Below are positions 16,206 through 24,630 of a stretch of 64,000 nt of DNA, piece by piece (within the stretch, counting starts at the first letter, position 1; every line of letters begins with the position of its first letter). Both the position numbers and the translations under genes were made by a program. Source of the stretch: Lachnospiraceae bacterium (GTDB lineage: Bacteria; Bacillota_A; Clostridia; Lachnospirales; Lachnospiraceae). The notes under the pieces are model-generated. The model worked only from the letters and a program-made list of their open reading frames with translations, was not told the DNA's origin and did not search any database. The DNA lies in contig JAGZJD010000001.1 of assembly GCA_018365895.1 (NCBI GenBank), positions 49,239 through 113,238 of the forward strand, in the 5' to 3' direction.

Positions 16206-17744
16206 ATGAATTCAGATATGACAAAACAATTAGATCAACTTTTTTGCATGTGGAATCGCGGTTTATGCCCTGGTGCTCAGGTACTAATTCGTCAACATGG
16301 AGAAACACTTTATGAAAAATGCTTCGGATACGGAAATATCGAAAATGAACTAAAAATACATACAAATAGCATTTTTCACGTTGCATCTATTTCAAAAGAA
16401 TTTACTGTTATGGCTATTCTTCTTCTCTGGAAAGACGGTAAACTTGATTTAGACGATGATATTAGAAAATACCTTGATGAATATATTAATATTGAAACAC
16501 CGATTACAGTACGTCAGATGATGAACAATGTCAGTGGATTGCGTGACCAGTGGGAACTCCTATTTTTACGTGGCATTACAATCAATGATCAGATTACAAT
16601 GAACGATATCAATACTACTGTACGTCTTCAGAAAAACCTAAATTTTGATCCGCAGTCACAATATTTGTACAGCAACACAGGGTTTCATTTGCTTGCTTTA
16701 ATTGTTGAAAAGTTATCCGGCATGAGCTTTCCGCAATTTGTAAAAGAACGTATTTTCATTCCTCTCGGAATGACACACTCTTTCGTTCGTGAAAGTTTTA
16801 CACAAATCGTTCCAAATCTTGTATATTCTTATCAAGACGACGGAGATGGTAACTTCTACTATAACCCGTTAAATTATGCATTATATGGACCTACATCCGT
16901 TAATACATGCGCTTCCGATCTTTGTAAAGTATTAGATGAATATATTCATCCAAATATAATCGACCCGGAAATTATTGAATTGATGAAAAAGCCAGCAATT
17001 CTCAACAATGGTAATCCTGCTGAATACTGCGGCGGATTAATGACACATAAACTTCACGGAATGGATGTATTTGGTCACGGTGGCGCAGATGCTGCATATC
17101 GCGGACAAATTATCTGTATTCCTCAGGAAGAATTGGAAGTTATCCTTATCAGCAATACGACCACTTATCCAATGGCCAAATTGGCTGATAAAGCTGCCTG
17201 CATTGTTCTTGGACTGCCTGATTGTACGGAACCTCTTATTCCTGAACATACTACAATCTCTGCTTATAGTGGTTTATTCTTGACAGCTTTGCCTGATGAT
17301 CCTGTTTTTGTTAATATTTTTCTACAAGACAATAAATTTTTTATGAAAAGAGAATGGTGCTACACAGAGCTAATTAAGGAAGATGATGGCGGATATCGAG
17401 TAGGAACATTAGATGAAAAAATTTATTTCACAGAAGACGGAATTCTATACAGACTTCCAAGCCGTGTAATAAAACTATTTTCTGCTACCCCGGCAAATCC
17501 ATCCCTTTTCCAAGAAGGAAGTTACTATAACGACGAAACTGACTCTCACATTACCTTAGTGAAAACAAATACAGCTTGTGAAATTCATATGCCGCGTTAT
17601 GGAAAAGCAATTCTTTATACTACTTTATCTGGTGAAATTGCATATAAAATGGATGCTAATTTAGTTATGTATGTAAAACCAGAAAATAATACACTTACTA
17701 TGGACGGATCACGAGTAAAACATATTCAATATCAAAAGCAATAA
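16206..17744 (+). CDS. S12-family serine hydrolase (D-aminopeptidase / beta-lactamase-like)
   Basis: A 512-residue protein with a class C beta-lactamase-like domain and a C-terminal beta-rich domain of roughly 150 residues. Catalytic motifs are SISK (S-x-x-K) near residue 62, YSNTGF (Y-x-N) near 157, and HGG near 288. Family S12 includes D-alanyl-D-alanine carboxypeptidase, D-aminopeptidase and esterases. No secretion signal is seen, so a cytoplasmic peptidase acting on imported peptides fits better than an antibiotic resistance role. GGAAGGAG precedes the start. It is the last gene of the rightward operon. Confidence 0.85.
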   Translation: MNSDMTKQLDQLFCMWNRGLCPGAQVLIRQHGETLYEKCFGYGNIENELKIHTNSIFHVASISKEFTVMAILLLWKDGKLDLDDDIRKYLDEYINIETPITVRQMMNNVSGLRDQWELLFLRGITINDQITMNDINTTVRLQKNLNFDPQSQYLYSNTGFHLLALIVEKLSGMSFPQFVKERIFIPLGMTHSFVRESFTQIVPNLVYSYQDDGDGNFYYNPLNYALYGPTSVNTCASDLCKVLDEYIHPNIIDPEIIELMKKPAILNNGNPAEYCGGLMTHKLHGMDVFGHGGADAAYRGQIICIPQEELEVILISNTTTYPMAKLADKAACIVLGLPDCTEPLIPEHTTISAYSGLFLTALPDDPVFVNIFLQDNKFFMKREWCYTELIKEDDGGYRVGTLDEKIYFTEDGILYRLPSRVIKLFSATPANPSLFQEGSYYNDETDSHITLVKTNTACEIHMPRYGKAILYTTLSGEIAYKMDANLVMYVKPENNTLTMDGSRVKHIQYQKQ

Positions 17745-17765
17745 AAGAGTTCGAAACGAACTCTT
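17745..17765 (+). terminator. Stem-loop after the S12 gene
   Basis: AAGAGTTCG-aaa-CGAACTCTT is a perfect 9-bp stem with a 3-base loop starting just after the stop codon. The following T-run is weak (TTGTTAAATG), so termination may be partial and helped by the next stem-loop. Confidence 0.6.
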
Positions 17766-17787
17766 GTTAAATGATTATTTTAATCCT

Positions 17788-17828
17788 GGCGTCAGACTAT
17801 TTAATAACTTTATTTTTAGTCTGGCGCC
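17788..17828. terminator. Second stem-loop between convergent operons
   Basis: GGCGTCAGACTA (17788-17799) pairs with TAGTCTGGCGCC (17817-17828) through 12 bp with one wobble and a 17-base loop. There is no immediate T-run. It lies between the convergent S12 and yitT transcripts and probably backs up termination. Confidence 0.45.
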
Positions 17829-17867
17829 ATACTCTTATAGTAATTTTTATAACCTCTTTTTAATCAC

Positions 17868-17907
17868 AAAAAAATCTCCCCAACCATATATCTACAGTTG
17901 GAGAGAT
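17868..17907 (-). terminator. Terminator after the YitT-family gene
   Basis: On the minus strand ATCTCTCCAAC and GTTGGGGAGAT form an 11-bp stem with one wobble, followed by a run of seven T. Confidence 0.88.
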
Positions 17908-17924
17908 CAAATGCTGTCAAAACA

Positions 17925-18806
17925 CTATGATAGTCTCTTTTCAAAGTTACCGACTGCCTTCGCCCCTTCTGTGAAGATCATAAATGCATTCGGATCAATA
18001 TCATGTACAATTCTTGTGATTTCATTCTGCTCATATTTTGAAATCATCACAACAAATACTTTCGATTCTTCTTTTGTATAAGAACCTTTTCCTTCCCACT
18101 CTGTTACACCTCTTCGCATTTCCTGCATAACAGCCTGCTCTACGCCATCTTTCTTTGTGAAGATCATAACGCTCAAACTGATATTCTGAACATGCACCCG
18201 GTCACAAGTCATTGCCATAACTGTTGCATAGATAAGGGAGTAAACTGTAATTTCAATGTCAAATACCATAAGACAGATTCCATAAACAAAAATGTTCATA
18301 ATAATGCTGACTTTTCCTACACTGAAAGATGGGTATTTCTTTGCACATACCATTCCAAGTGTATCCTGTCCGCCGCCTGAGCTTCCGCCCCGCAGAATCA
18401 GTCCGGTACCGACTCCGGCAACAAGACCTCCGATAATACATGCTGTCAGATAATCTTCGATAATCGGTGTATTCGGAATCGGGATAAATGTCATAAACAA
18501 TGTCTCAATTGTTGTTGTGTAGATAGACAGATAAAAAAAGCTTCTGCCAAGCACCTTCCATGCCATATAAAACAACGGTACGTTCAACAGCCAGAAAATA
18601 ATACCATCCAGGTTAATTCCCCCAAGCGCTGCAATTTTCAGATAATCTACCAGAAAGGTTCTGATCAACTGCGCGATACCAAGAAATGTACCATTGTACA
18701 GATGCAGCGGTAAAATAATAATATTAACACCGGTTGCAAAAAGAAGGCTTCCAAGCGTTGCCCATGCGACACGAATGACCATTTTTTTGTTTTTTAGTTT
18801 CTCCAT
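17925..18806 (-). CDS. YitT family membrane protein (DUF161/DUF2179)
   Basis: A 293-residue membrane protein. The N-terminal two thirds hold about five hydrophobic segments of the YitT/DUF161 domain, with the glycine-rich GLILRGGSSGGGQDTLGM motif. The C-terminal 80 residues are the soluble DUF2179 domain (VHVQNISLSVMIFTKKDGVEQ...SKYEQNEITRIVHDIDPNAFMIFTEGAKAVG). The function of this widespread Firmicutes family is not settled. It is monocistronic, with AGGAGGAAG before the start and a terminator behind. Confidence 0.9.
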   Translation of the reverse strand: MEKLKNKKMVIRVAWATLGSLLFATGVNIIILPLHLYNGTFLGIAQLIRTFLVDYLKIAALGGINLDGIIFWLLNVPLFYMAWKVLGRSFFYLSIYTTTIETLFMTFIPIPNTPIIEDYLTACIIGGLVAGVGTGLILRGGSSGGGQDTLGMVCAKKYPSFSVGKVSIIMNIFVYGICLMVFDIEITVYSLIYATVMAMTCDRVHVQNISLSVMIFTKKDGVEQAVMQEMRRGVTEWEGKGSYTKEESKVFVVMISKYEQNEITRIVHDIDPNAFMIFTEGAKAVGNFEKRLS

Positions 18807-18950
18807 TCCTAACTTCCTCCTAATGTACTCATAGACTACATTCTAGCACCTTTGTATATTGTTGACAACTCATTTTTCAAGAATCTAATACTGTTTTCGA
18901 GAGATTTTACCGGCAGCATCAACCTGTTTCATTTCTCTTTCATTATATGA

Positions 18951-18984
18951 AAAAAACAGACCAGTGCTTTCTGCACCAGTCTGT
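18951..18984 (-). terminator. Terminator after the alarmone synthetase gene
   Basis: On the minus strand ACAGACTGGTGC-agaaa-GCACTGGTCTGT is a 12-bp stem with two G-U pairs, followed by seven T. It closes the orf102-cobO-relQ group. Confidence 0.9.
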
Positions 18985-19053
18985 CTACAATTCTGCAATC
19001 TTTCTTCTATAACAGTATTCTGCATCTTATTCTGACACAATCGCTATGCTTCA

Positions 19054-19767
19054 TTACTCAAGAGAAACTTCTTTCCTGAGCAGCATGCGCTCTTCTGCCT
19101 CTTCCGGGTCATCCGGTTCATCAAAATCCTTCTGTTGATCCAGACATTCCTGAATCGCTTCATTCAGAGAAAGCATCCTCTCATCCAACGTAGAAACCAT
19201 CTCCGCACATTCCTTTAAATCTCTGCTGATATATTCCGGTGCATTTCCTTCAAACTTATAATAAATCTTATGTTCCAGACTTGCCCAGAAATCCATTGCA
19301 ATGGTACGAATCTGTATCTCTACCTTCGTATCTACTACACTGTCTGATAAATAGATCGGAACCGCAACAAGCATATGATAACTCTTATAGCCGCTCTCTT
19401 TTGGATTCTTAATATAGTCCTTTACCGACAAAACTTTCAAATCACTCTGGTTTCCGATCATCTCTGCCAGGCGGTATATGTCTGATGTAAATGAACAGAT
19501 CAAACGTACTCCTGCAATATCGTTCACATAGCGAACCATATTCTCAATGGATGTCTCATGTCCATTTCTCTTCAGCTTCTTAACAATACTTTCTGCCGTC
19601 TTAATTCTCGTCTTAATATGTTCAATCGGATTGTATCGGTGTACATGCTGAAATTCGTCGTTAAGAATCTCAAGCTTCGTTCCAACTTCTTTTAAAGCTG
19701 CATTATAGAGGAAGATCACTGTTTTCCAACTATCTACATCGTCATAGTTTTTAAGTGCTGCTTCCAT
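19054..19767 (-). CDS. relQ: Small alarmone synthetase (RelQ/YjbM-type GTP pyrophosphokinase)
   Basis: A 237-residue cytoplasmic enzyme with only the RelA/SpoT synthetase domain and no hydrolase, TGS or ACT part. It makes (p)ppGpp from ATP and GTP or GDP. Synthetase motifs are visible: RIKTAESIVKKLKRNG, DIAGVRLICSFTSDIYRLAEMI, KNPKESGYKSYHMLV, and EIQIRTIAMDFWASLEHKIYYK. Length and motifs match the RelQ/YjbM group. It is downstream of cobO, with its own ribosome site GGGAGGAGA. A C-terminal acidic tail (DEPDDPEEAEE) replaces the larger regulatory domains. Confidence 0.9.
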   Translation of the reverse strand: MEAALKNYDDVDSWKTVIFLYNAALKEVGTKLEILNDEFQHVHRYNPIEHIKTRIKTAESIVKKLKRNGHETSIENMVRYVNDIAGVRLICSFTSDIYRLAEMIGNQSDLKVLSVKDYIKNPKESGYKSYHMLVAVPIYLSDSVVDTKVEIQIRTIAMDFWASLEHKIYYKFEGNAPEYISRDLKECAEMVSTLDERMLSLNEAIQECLDQQKDFDEPDDPEEAEERMLLRKEVSLE

Positions 19768-19873
19768 TGGTATCTCCTCCCAAAATGTATTCTCTGATTA
19801 GTATTTTCATTATAGCACATCCAGCAGATACTGTCATATACTTCACACTTTTTTAAGAAATCTTTAAATTACC

Positions 19874-20419
19874 TTAACGCTCAATTCCGTCTCTTGCCGT
19901 TTGTCCACGGTCAAACGGATGTTTGATCTTCTTCAATTCTGTTACATAATCTGCCAATGCAGTCATACGCTCTGTCGGCGCATTTCCGGTTAGCACAAGT
20001 TCTGTCTCTTCCGGCTTTTCGCTCATAAAAGAAAGTAGTTTTTCTTCTCCCAGAAGCCCTGCCCGAACTGCATAAATCGCTTCATCCAGAAATACCAGAT
20101 CGTAATGTACTTCCTTTATCATCTTTTCAATCTCGCAAAGTTTTTCTTCATTTTCTTTCAGACAAATTAGTTTTTCCTCTTCTGTCATCTGAAAACTGAA
20201 TTTTACCTGTTCCGGTCCGGAAACACATGTTACTTGCTCAAGCTGTTCCAGAACCTTTCGCTCACTGGACATATTATTTTTCATAAACTGATACACTAGC
20301 ACTCGATATCCATAACCTGCCGCGCGCACCGCCTGCCCTACTGCTGCTGTTGTCTTCCCTTTTCCGTCTCCGCAATAAATATGAATCAACCCCGGCTTGT
20401 CTGTAATTTTTTTCTTCAT
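19874..20419 (-). CDS. cobO: Cob(I)yrinic acid a,c-diamide adenosyltransferase
   Basis: A 181-residue P-loop enzyme that adenosylates corrinoids, required to make or salvage coenzyme B12. It has Walker A GDGKGKTTAAVGQAVRAAG at residue 17, FLDEAIYAVRAGLL as Walker B region, and LTGNAPTERMTALADYVTE. Length is typical for CobO/BtuR. No other cobalamin genes are adjacent, so salvage in a stand-alone location is plausible. The start follows GAGGACAGGA. It lies 14 bases after the upstream hypothetical gene. Confidence 0.92.
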   Translation of the reverse strand: MKKKITDKPGLIHIYCGDGKGKTTAAVGQAVRAAGYGYRVLVYQFMKNNMSSERKVLEQLEQVTCVSGPEQVKFSFQMTEEEKLICLKENEEKLCEIEKMIKEVHYDLVFLDEAIYAVRAGLLGEEKLLSFMSEKPEETELVLTGNAPTERMTALADYVTELKKIKHPFDRGQTARDGIER

Positions 20420-20433
20420 TCCTGTCCTCGTTT

Positions 20434-20697
20434 CTACTCTTCAATCACATGGATTTCCAGATAATCAAATTCAATCGTATCAATAAAATTATCCTGATAG
20501 AATCTGGCCTTATCATGACGCCTGAATTCTTCAATGGTCGCATCCAGCCAGATTGGCTTACTCAGATCAAATTCATAACAAATTTCTTCTAAGGCCTGAA
20601 AGACTTTATGTGTGCGTGTATCATCAGATTCAATGCAAACTGTTGTATCCCGTACCATTCGGTTATCTTTTATTTCTTTTCCCCACAAACGGAACAT
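20434..20697 (-). CDS. Conserved hypothetical protein, 87 residues
   Basis: I do not recognise a named family. The start at 20697 (MFRLWGKEIKDNRMVRD) has GCAGGAGG ahead of it; a longer reading to 20742 would include that site. The protein is soluble, acidic at the C-terminus (FDYLEIHVIEE) and has no signal or membrane segment. It is co-directional with cobO and 14 bases upstream of it, so it is probably co-transcribed. Confidence 0.7.
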   Translation of the reverse strand: MFRLWGKEIKDNRMVRDTTVCIESDDTRTHKVFQALEEICYEFDLSKPIWLDATIEEFRRHDKARFYQDNFIDTIEFDYLEIHVIEE

Positions 20698-20749
20698 CTT
20701 TTTTCCTCCTGCTTTCTCGTCATTTACTGCATTATATAACAATCACTCC

Positions 20750-20779
20750 AAAAAGAAAAGCAGGTATCTTCCTGCTTTT
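20750..20779 (-). terminator. Terminator after the MacB-type ABC operon
   Basis: On the minus strand AAAAGCAGG-aagata-CCTGCTTTT is a 9-bp stem, followed by CTTTTTGG. It lies between the permease gene and the small hypothetical gene. Confidence 0.8.
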
Positions 20780-20803
20780 CCTACAAATCTTATCTCTATC
20801 TGA

Positions 20804-22207
20804 TTAATTATTCCGAATTGCTTCCAGTGCACTGAGCTTCATTGCTCTTCGTGCCGGGAAATATCCTGCCAAAATGCCAACCAGCGCAGCAAATCCAAGC
20901 GATGCCAACACAAGCCACAGTGGAATATAGGAAATATTGGCTTCCACTCCCATGATCATCTCGCCGCTTACCACTTTATTGATTGCGAACGACATCAAAA
21001 AGCTTAAAATATTTCCAATAGTTCCTCCAAGCAACCCGATAAACGCCGCTTCCATTAAGAACATCTGCCGAATATTCTTCAAGCTACATCCAAGTACTTT
21101 AATGATTCCGATTTCTTTCGTACGCTCATAAATAGACATCATCATCGTATTAGCAATTCCAATTGCTGCTACGAGAAGCGATACTGCTCCGATTCCTCCA
21201 AGAACCGCCTGCACAATTGCAAACTGCTGTTTTGTGCTTTCTAAAGCCTCCACATTGCTGTTGGCATTATATCCCATACTGCGGATAATGTCGGAAACTT
21301 CTTTGACATGTTCCATATCATCTACTTCCACACGAATTTCAGAATACATCAATTCTTTAAAAGGCTTTCCTGCCTGGTTCAACGGCTGTCCCGGAATTGC
21401 CCGTCCTCGGAACTCTTTCTGAAGGACTGTTTTTAATGTATCCAGATCACAATATACATTATAAAAATGTTGATTATATTCTTCTGGTCCGCCTTCTACA
21501 AGACCACATCCCTTTATTACATGTTTTTTAGGCGGCTTGATCTCCTGCTGGCTGCCGTCTCCCCCAGGAATGTTCGTACTTCCCATCGAAGAATAATAAG
21601 CCTCTGTATCCAAAATCAAAAACATAGAATCTTTCAGCAGATCAATGTTCGGCAATTCTCCTGTCTCATAATATCCACTTCCGCCGTTCTTTGTATACAT
21701 ATTAGTAAGAATTCCATTTCCAAACAGAAGCTGAAGTTCCCCTGTTCCGCTATCCGGAAAACGGCTTTCCGGTGTCATTTTTATCTTCGCATTCTGAAGC
21801 GCAGACGGTGTCATCCCTGTCAGTGTAATCCATCCCTGGTATTTTCCTTTCAGCAGCATGGCCTCTGCAGTCAACACCGGTTCTACCCCATTCACATGCT
21901 CAAGCATCTCAAATTCTTTTCTTACATCCTCAGTCAGATATTTCTTCTCATCATCATTTTGCTGCCCGTTGCTGTTATCACTATAATGCATGCCCATTCC
22001 ACTGTCCATGCTGTATACAATAATTGTTGTCAGACCTCCATACTCCTCGATCTGTTTATACATAGCTTCCTGCATCCCAAGTCCAAGTGATACCATTACA
22101 ACAATAGATGCTGTTCCTATGACTACACCCAGAACAGTCAGAAAAGTTCTCAGCTTTCTTCGCTTTAAGTTACTACTGCTCATCCTCAGTAAGTCTATCA
22201 AACTCAT
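20804..22207 (-). CDS. MacB/FtsX-type ABC transporter permease
   Basis: A 467-residue membrane protein with the MacB layout: TM1 near residues 21-42 (LRTFLTVLGVVIGTASIVVMVSLG), a large extracytoplasmic domain of about 280 residues, and three C-terminal helices in an FtsX domain (GAVSLLVAAIGIANTMMMSIYERTKEIGIIKVLG). Such permeases do not transport through a pore; they drive mechanical export or release with a periplasmic or surface partner. It is the third gene of ATPase, anchored surface protein, permease. Its start overlaps the end of the surface-protein gene by 35 bases. Confidence 0.88.
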   Translation of the reverse strand: MSLIDLLRMSSSNLKRRKLRTFLTVLGVVIGTASIVVMVSLGLGMQEAMYKQIEEYGGLTTIIVYSMDSGMGMHYSDNSNGQQNDDEKKYLTEDVRKEFEMLEHVNGVEPVLTAEAMLLKGKYQGWITLTGMTPSALQNAKIKMTPESRFPDSGTGELQLLFGNGILTNMYTKNGGSGYYETGELPNIDLLKDSMFLILDTEAYYSSMGSTNIPGGDGSQQEIKPPKKHVIKGCGLVEGGPEEYNQHFYNVYCDLDTLKTVLQKEFRGRAIPGQPLNQAGKPFKELMYSEIRVEVDDMEHVKEVSDIIRSMGYNANSNVEALESTKQQFAIVQAVLGGIGAVSLLVAAIGIANTMMMSIYERTKEIGIIKVLGCSLKNIRQMFLMEAAFIGLLGGTIGNILSFLMSFAINKVVSGEMIMGVEANISYIPLWLVLASLGFAALVGILAGYFPARRAMKLSALEAIRNN

Positions 22208-23711
22208 CTACTAATCCGGCCTCCTCATCTTCCATTCTGCGCTTTTTCTTCTTTTTTACAATGATAGCCGCAGCTACTACTACAATCACAATTCCGCCGC
22301 CGATTACAAACGGGATTACCGGAAATCCTTTTTCTTCCGGCTCTTCCGGCGTTTCCATCATCCCCACATCCTCTATCATCGGCTCTGTCACGAACACCGT
22401 CAGGTTCTTTTCAAATGTTGCAGGTGTTCCTTCTTCATCTTCATATGACATAATCATTTTAACAGTTCCATCTCCTGTTGTAGCCTGAACACCTGTCAGC
22501 ATCGCATCTACAGCGGCAGTTGCGCCTGGTTCTACATTACCGAGAAACTGTTCCTGTGCTTCAATCCCCTCTCCGGCAAAATTAACTTTCACATTATATA
22601 GTTTTGTCCGTCCAAGATTGTACAGATTACACATAACATTCGCTTCGGATCCAATCTCAATAGAATCAGACGTCATCTCAAACTCACTGAATTCAAATCT
22701 TGCATCCTGCTTAATCGGAATTGATACACTGGCGGTAGATTCAAACTGAGCCGCATCACTATTCTCGTATTTCATACCAATATTGATGCTGTATGGTTTC
22801 TGCACCAGATCAGACTTTGCATTCAGTACGATTGAAATATCACTTTCCCCATTTGCCTTTATCTTATCCAGATAGATTGAGTTGGAGCCTGATGCCGGAA
22901 GAAATGCCGGTGATGCTGTATTCGCATCCTGTCCTTCTGTCGGCGCCTGCAGATCAAACAATAAGTTCTGCACTCCTGTTTCTTTCGAAGTATTCTTCAA
23001 ATGAATAATCAGCTTAAAATCTGTCCCCGCTTTTACAACTGCCGGTTCTGTAGAAAATCCTGTCACAATAACACGGGGCACAGAAGCTGAACCTTCTCCT
23101 CCGGATACATCACCATTGCTAATACCGCCGCCAAGATCGATTCCGCCCATATCTCCCTGTCCGGAGTCTGTCGGTGGTTCCGGCTGTGGCTGTGGTTCTG
23201 GCTGCGGCTGCGGCTGTGCTTTCGCATTGATTCGGATAAACACATTCGGAGAAGCTGTATAAGCCGTTCCTTCTTCATCTTCATAAGTAATTGTAAATTT
23301 CAATTCATACTTGCCTGCCTGTGTATCATCCGGCACTTTCACTGCATATGTAAGCGGTTTTTCCTCTCCTGCTGCGATATCTTCAAGCTGTACAGTACTG
23401 TTCATATTTCCGGTATCAAATGGCCATTTCTTCTCATTCTTTGGCACTACAACAACATTTTTGACATTTTTATCTGAATTGTTCTTAACCTTAATCTCCA
23501 GTGATCCTTCTGTTCCTGCTTCATACACCGGCATTTCCTGTCCTTCTCCAAAAGACAGTTTTAAGGTTGGTATCTTAGCACTTACAGATGACTTCGTCTC
23601 TTCCATCTTCTGCGATACCGTATCTGCTGCCAGTGTTTCTCCCGGCTGTAACGCTGTGCCTACCATTCCCAGACACAACATCATTGCTAAAAATTTCTTA
23701 CTTCTCTTCAT
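22173..23711 (-). CDS. Secreted membrane-anchored beta-sandwich protein (COG1361/NEW-domain type) of the ABC system
   Basis: A 512-residue protein with an N-terminal signal peptide ([20 protein letters not shown]), three CARDB/NEW-like immunoglobulin-type repeats of about 110 residues separated by a proline-rich linker (PQPQPEPQPQPEP) and a Gly/Ser region, and a C-terminal transmembrane helix (FPVIPFVIGGGIVIVVVAAAII) with a KKKKKRR stop-transfer and acidic cytoplasmic tail. It should stand outside the cell beside the permease, in the place MacA holds in Gram-negatives. I chose ATG 23711 because GTGAGG lies ahead; a GTG at 23726 is the alternative. Confidence 0.8.
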   Translation of the reverse strand: MKRSKKFLAMMLCLGMVGTALQPGETLAADTVSQKMEETKSSVSAKIPTLKLSFGEGQEMPVYEAGTEGSLEIKVKNNSDKNVKNVVVVPKNEKKWPFDTGNMNSTVQLEDIAAGEEKPLTYAVKVPDDTQAGKYELKFTITYEDEEGTAYTASPNVFIRINAKAQPQPQPEPQPQPEPPTDSGQGDMGGIDLGGGISNGDVSGGEGSASVPRVIVTGFSTEPAVVKAGTDFKLIIHLKNTSKETGVQNLLFDLQAPTEGQDANTASPAFLPASGSNSIYLDKIKANGESDISIVLNAKSDLVQKPYSINIGMKYENSDAAQFESTASVSIPIKQDARFEFSEFEMTSDSIEIGSEANVMCNLYNLGRTKLYNVKVNFAGEGIEAQEQFLGNVEPGATAAVDAMLTGVQATTGDGTVKMIMSYEDEEGTPATFEKNLTVFVTEPMIEDVGMMETPEEPEEKGFPVIPFVIGGGIVIVVVAAAIIVKKKKKRRMEDEEAGLVDEFDRLTEDEQ

Positions 23712-24420
23712 GTTGATCTTCCTCACTCTCTTTCCTGTTGTCTTCTATTTTAACGATTTCACCGTCAATAATATGAAAAATCCTATCCGCATAGGAAGCA
23801 AGATGGTTATCATGGGTAACCATGACAAGCGTCTTCTTCTGCTTGCGCACAACCTGCTGCATCAGCGTCATAACTTCTTCTGAAGTATGAGAATCCAGAT
23901 TGCCGGTAGGCTCATCGGCAAATATAATCTTGGGATCCACTACAAGAGCTCTTGCAACCCCGACTCGCTGCTGCTGCCCTCCGGACATCTGTGACGGATA
24001 ATGCTTCTTATGCTTTTTTAAATTTACAAGATCCAACATCTGATCCGCCTTCTTCATTCGCACTGCCTTCGGAACACCTTGAAAACTCAACGGCAACGCC
24101 ACGTTCTCTGTAGCGTTCATTGTTCCTAACAAATGAAATGACTGAAAAATAAATCCCACATGATCTCGTCTGAATTTTACAAGCTGATCTTCATTCAGCT
24201 TTTCGATATGCTGATCACTGATGATGACCTCACCTTTTGTTGGTCGTTCCAATCCTGCAAGCATATTCAGAAGCGTAGACTTACCAGAACCTGATGTTCC
24301 TACAATTGCACAGAATTCGCCTTCATATATTTCAAAGTCAACACCGTTCAGCGCTCTGACAATACTGTCGCCAACACGGTACAGCTTATATAGCTGCTTT
24401 ACTTCTATTACTTTCTTCAC
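23698..24420 (-). CDS. MacB/LolD-type ABC transporter ATP-binding protein
   Basis: A 240-residue ATPase. It has Walker [10 protein letters not shown], signature [15 protein letters not shown], Walker [13 protein letters not shown] and the family segment [26 protein letters not shown] set the start at the GTG 24418-24420 ([18 protein letters not shown]) because GGAAGGAG is 8 bases upstream; a longer reading to 24444 would swallow that site. It is the first gene of a three-gene operon with the anchored surface protein and FtsX permease. Substrate unknown; antimicrobial peptide defence or surface-protein release are possible. Confidence 0.9.
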   Translation of the reverse strand: MKKVIEVKQLYKLYRVGDSIVRALNGVDFEIYEGEFCAIVGTSGSGKSTLLNMLAGLERPTKGEVIISDQHIEKLNEDQLVKFRRDHVGFIFQSFHLLGTMNATENVALPLSFQGVPKAVRMKKADQMLDLVNLKKHKKHYPSQMSGGQQQRVGVARALVVDPKIIFADEPTGNLDSHTSEEVMTLMQQVVRKQKKTLVMVTHDNHLASYADRIFHIIDGEIVKIEDNRKESEEDQHEEK

Positions 24421-24445
24421 ATGCGTTACTCCTTCCTTTAACACC

Positions 24446-24480
24446 GTACTACAAGCAATAGTACACTTGAATTTATCATA
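24446..24480 (-). promoter_or_regulatory. Putative promoter and operator of the MacB-type operon
   Basis: On the minus strand a TATGAT box (24475-24480) is followed about 10 bases later by the inverted repeat GTACTA-N7-TAGTAC (24446-24464), ahead of the ribosome site. No good -35 is seen. A repressor here would block transcription start. TACTA/TAGTA arms resemble sites of YtrA-type GntR regulators that control ABC exporters, but no such gene is in the window. Confidence 0.5.
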
Positions 24481-24566
24481 CTAGAAAACTGCCAAAAAAG
24501 ATACTACAAAATCTTTAATTTTTTATTAACTTTGAATACTTCCTGTTTTTCACTGTCTTTACCGCA

Positions 24567-24607
24567 CAAAAAAAGAACAGCAGTCCTTTTTTTCAGAACG
24601 CTGTTCT
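24567..24607 (-). terminator. Terminator after the Na/Pi cotransporter gene
   Basis: On the minus strand AGAACAGC and GCTGTTCT form the stem around an 18-base loop, followed by seven T. Confidence 0.82.
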
Positions 24608-24630
24608 ATTTAGATTGATTTAATGATTCT

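Noticed and set aside
16206..17744. S12 gene as a beta-lactamase resistance determinant
   Set aside because: The catalytic motifs are shared, but there is no signal peptide and it lies in a peptide-use operon with a large extra C-terminal domain.
23170..23215. Short tandem-looking repeat (GGCTGTGGCTGTGG type)
   Set aside because: It encodes the PQPQPEPQPQPEP linker of the anchored surface protein; a proline-rich hinge, not a CRISPR or DNA repeat element.
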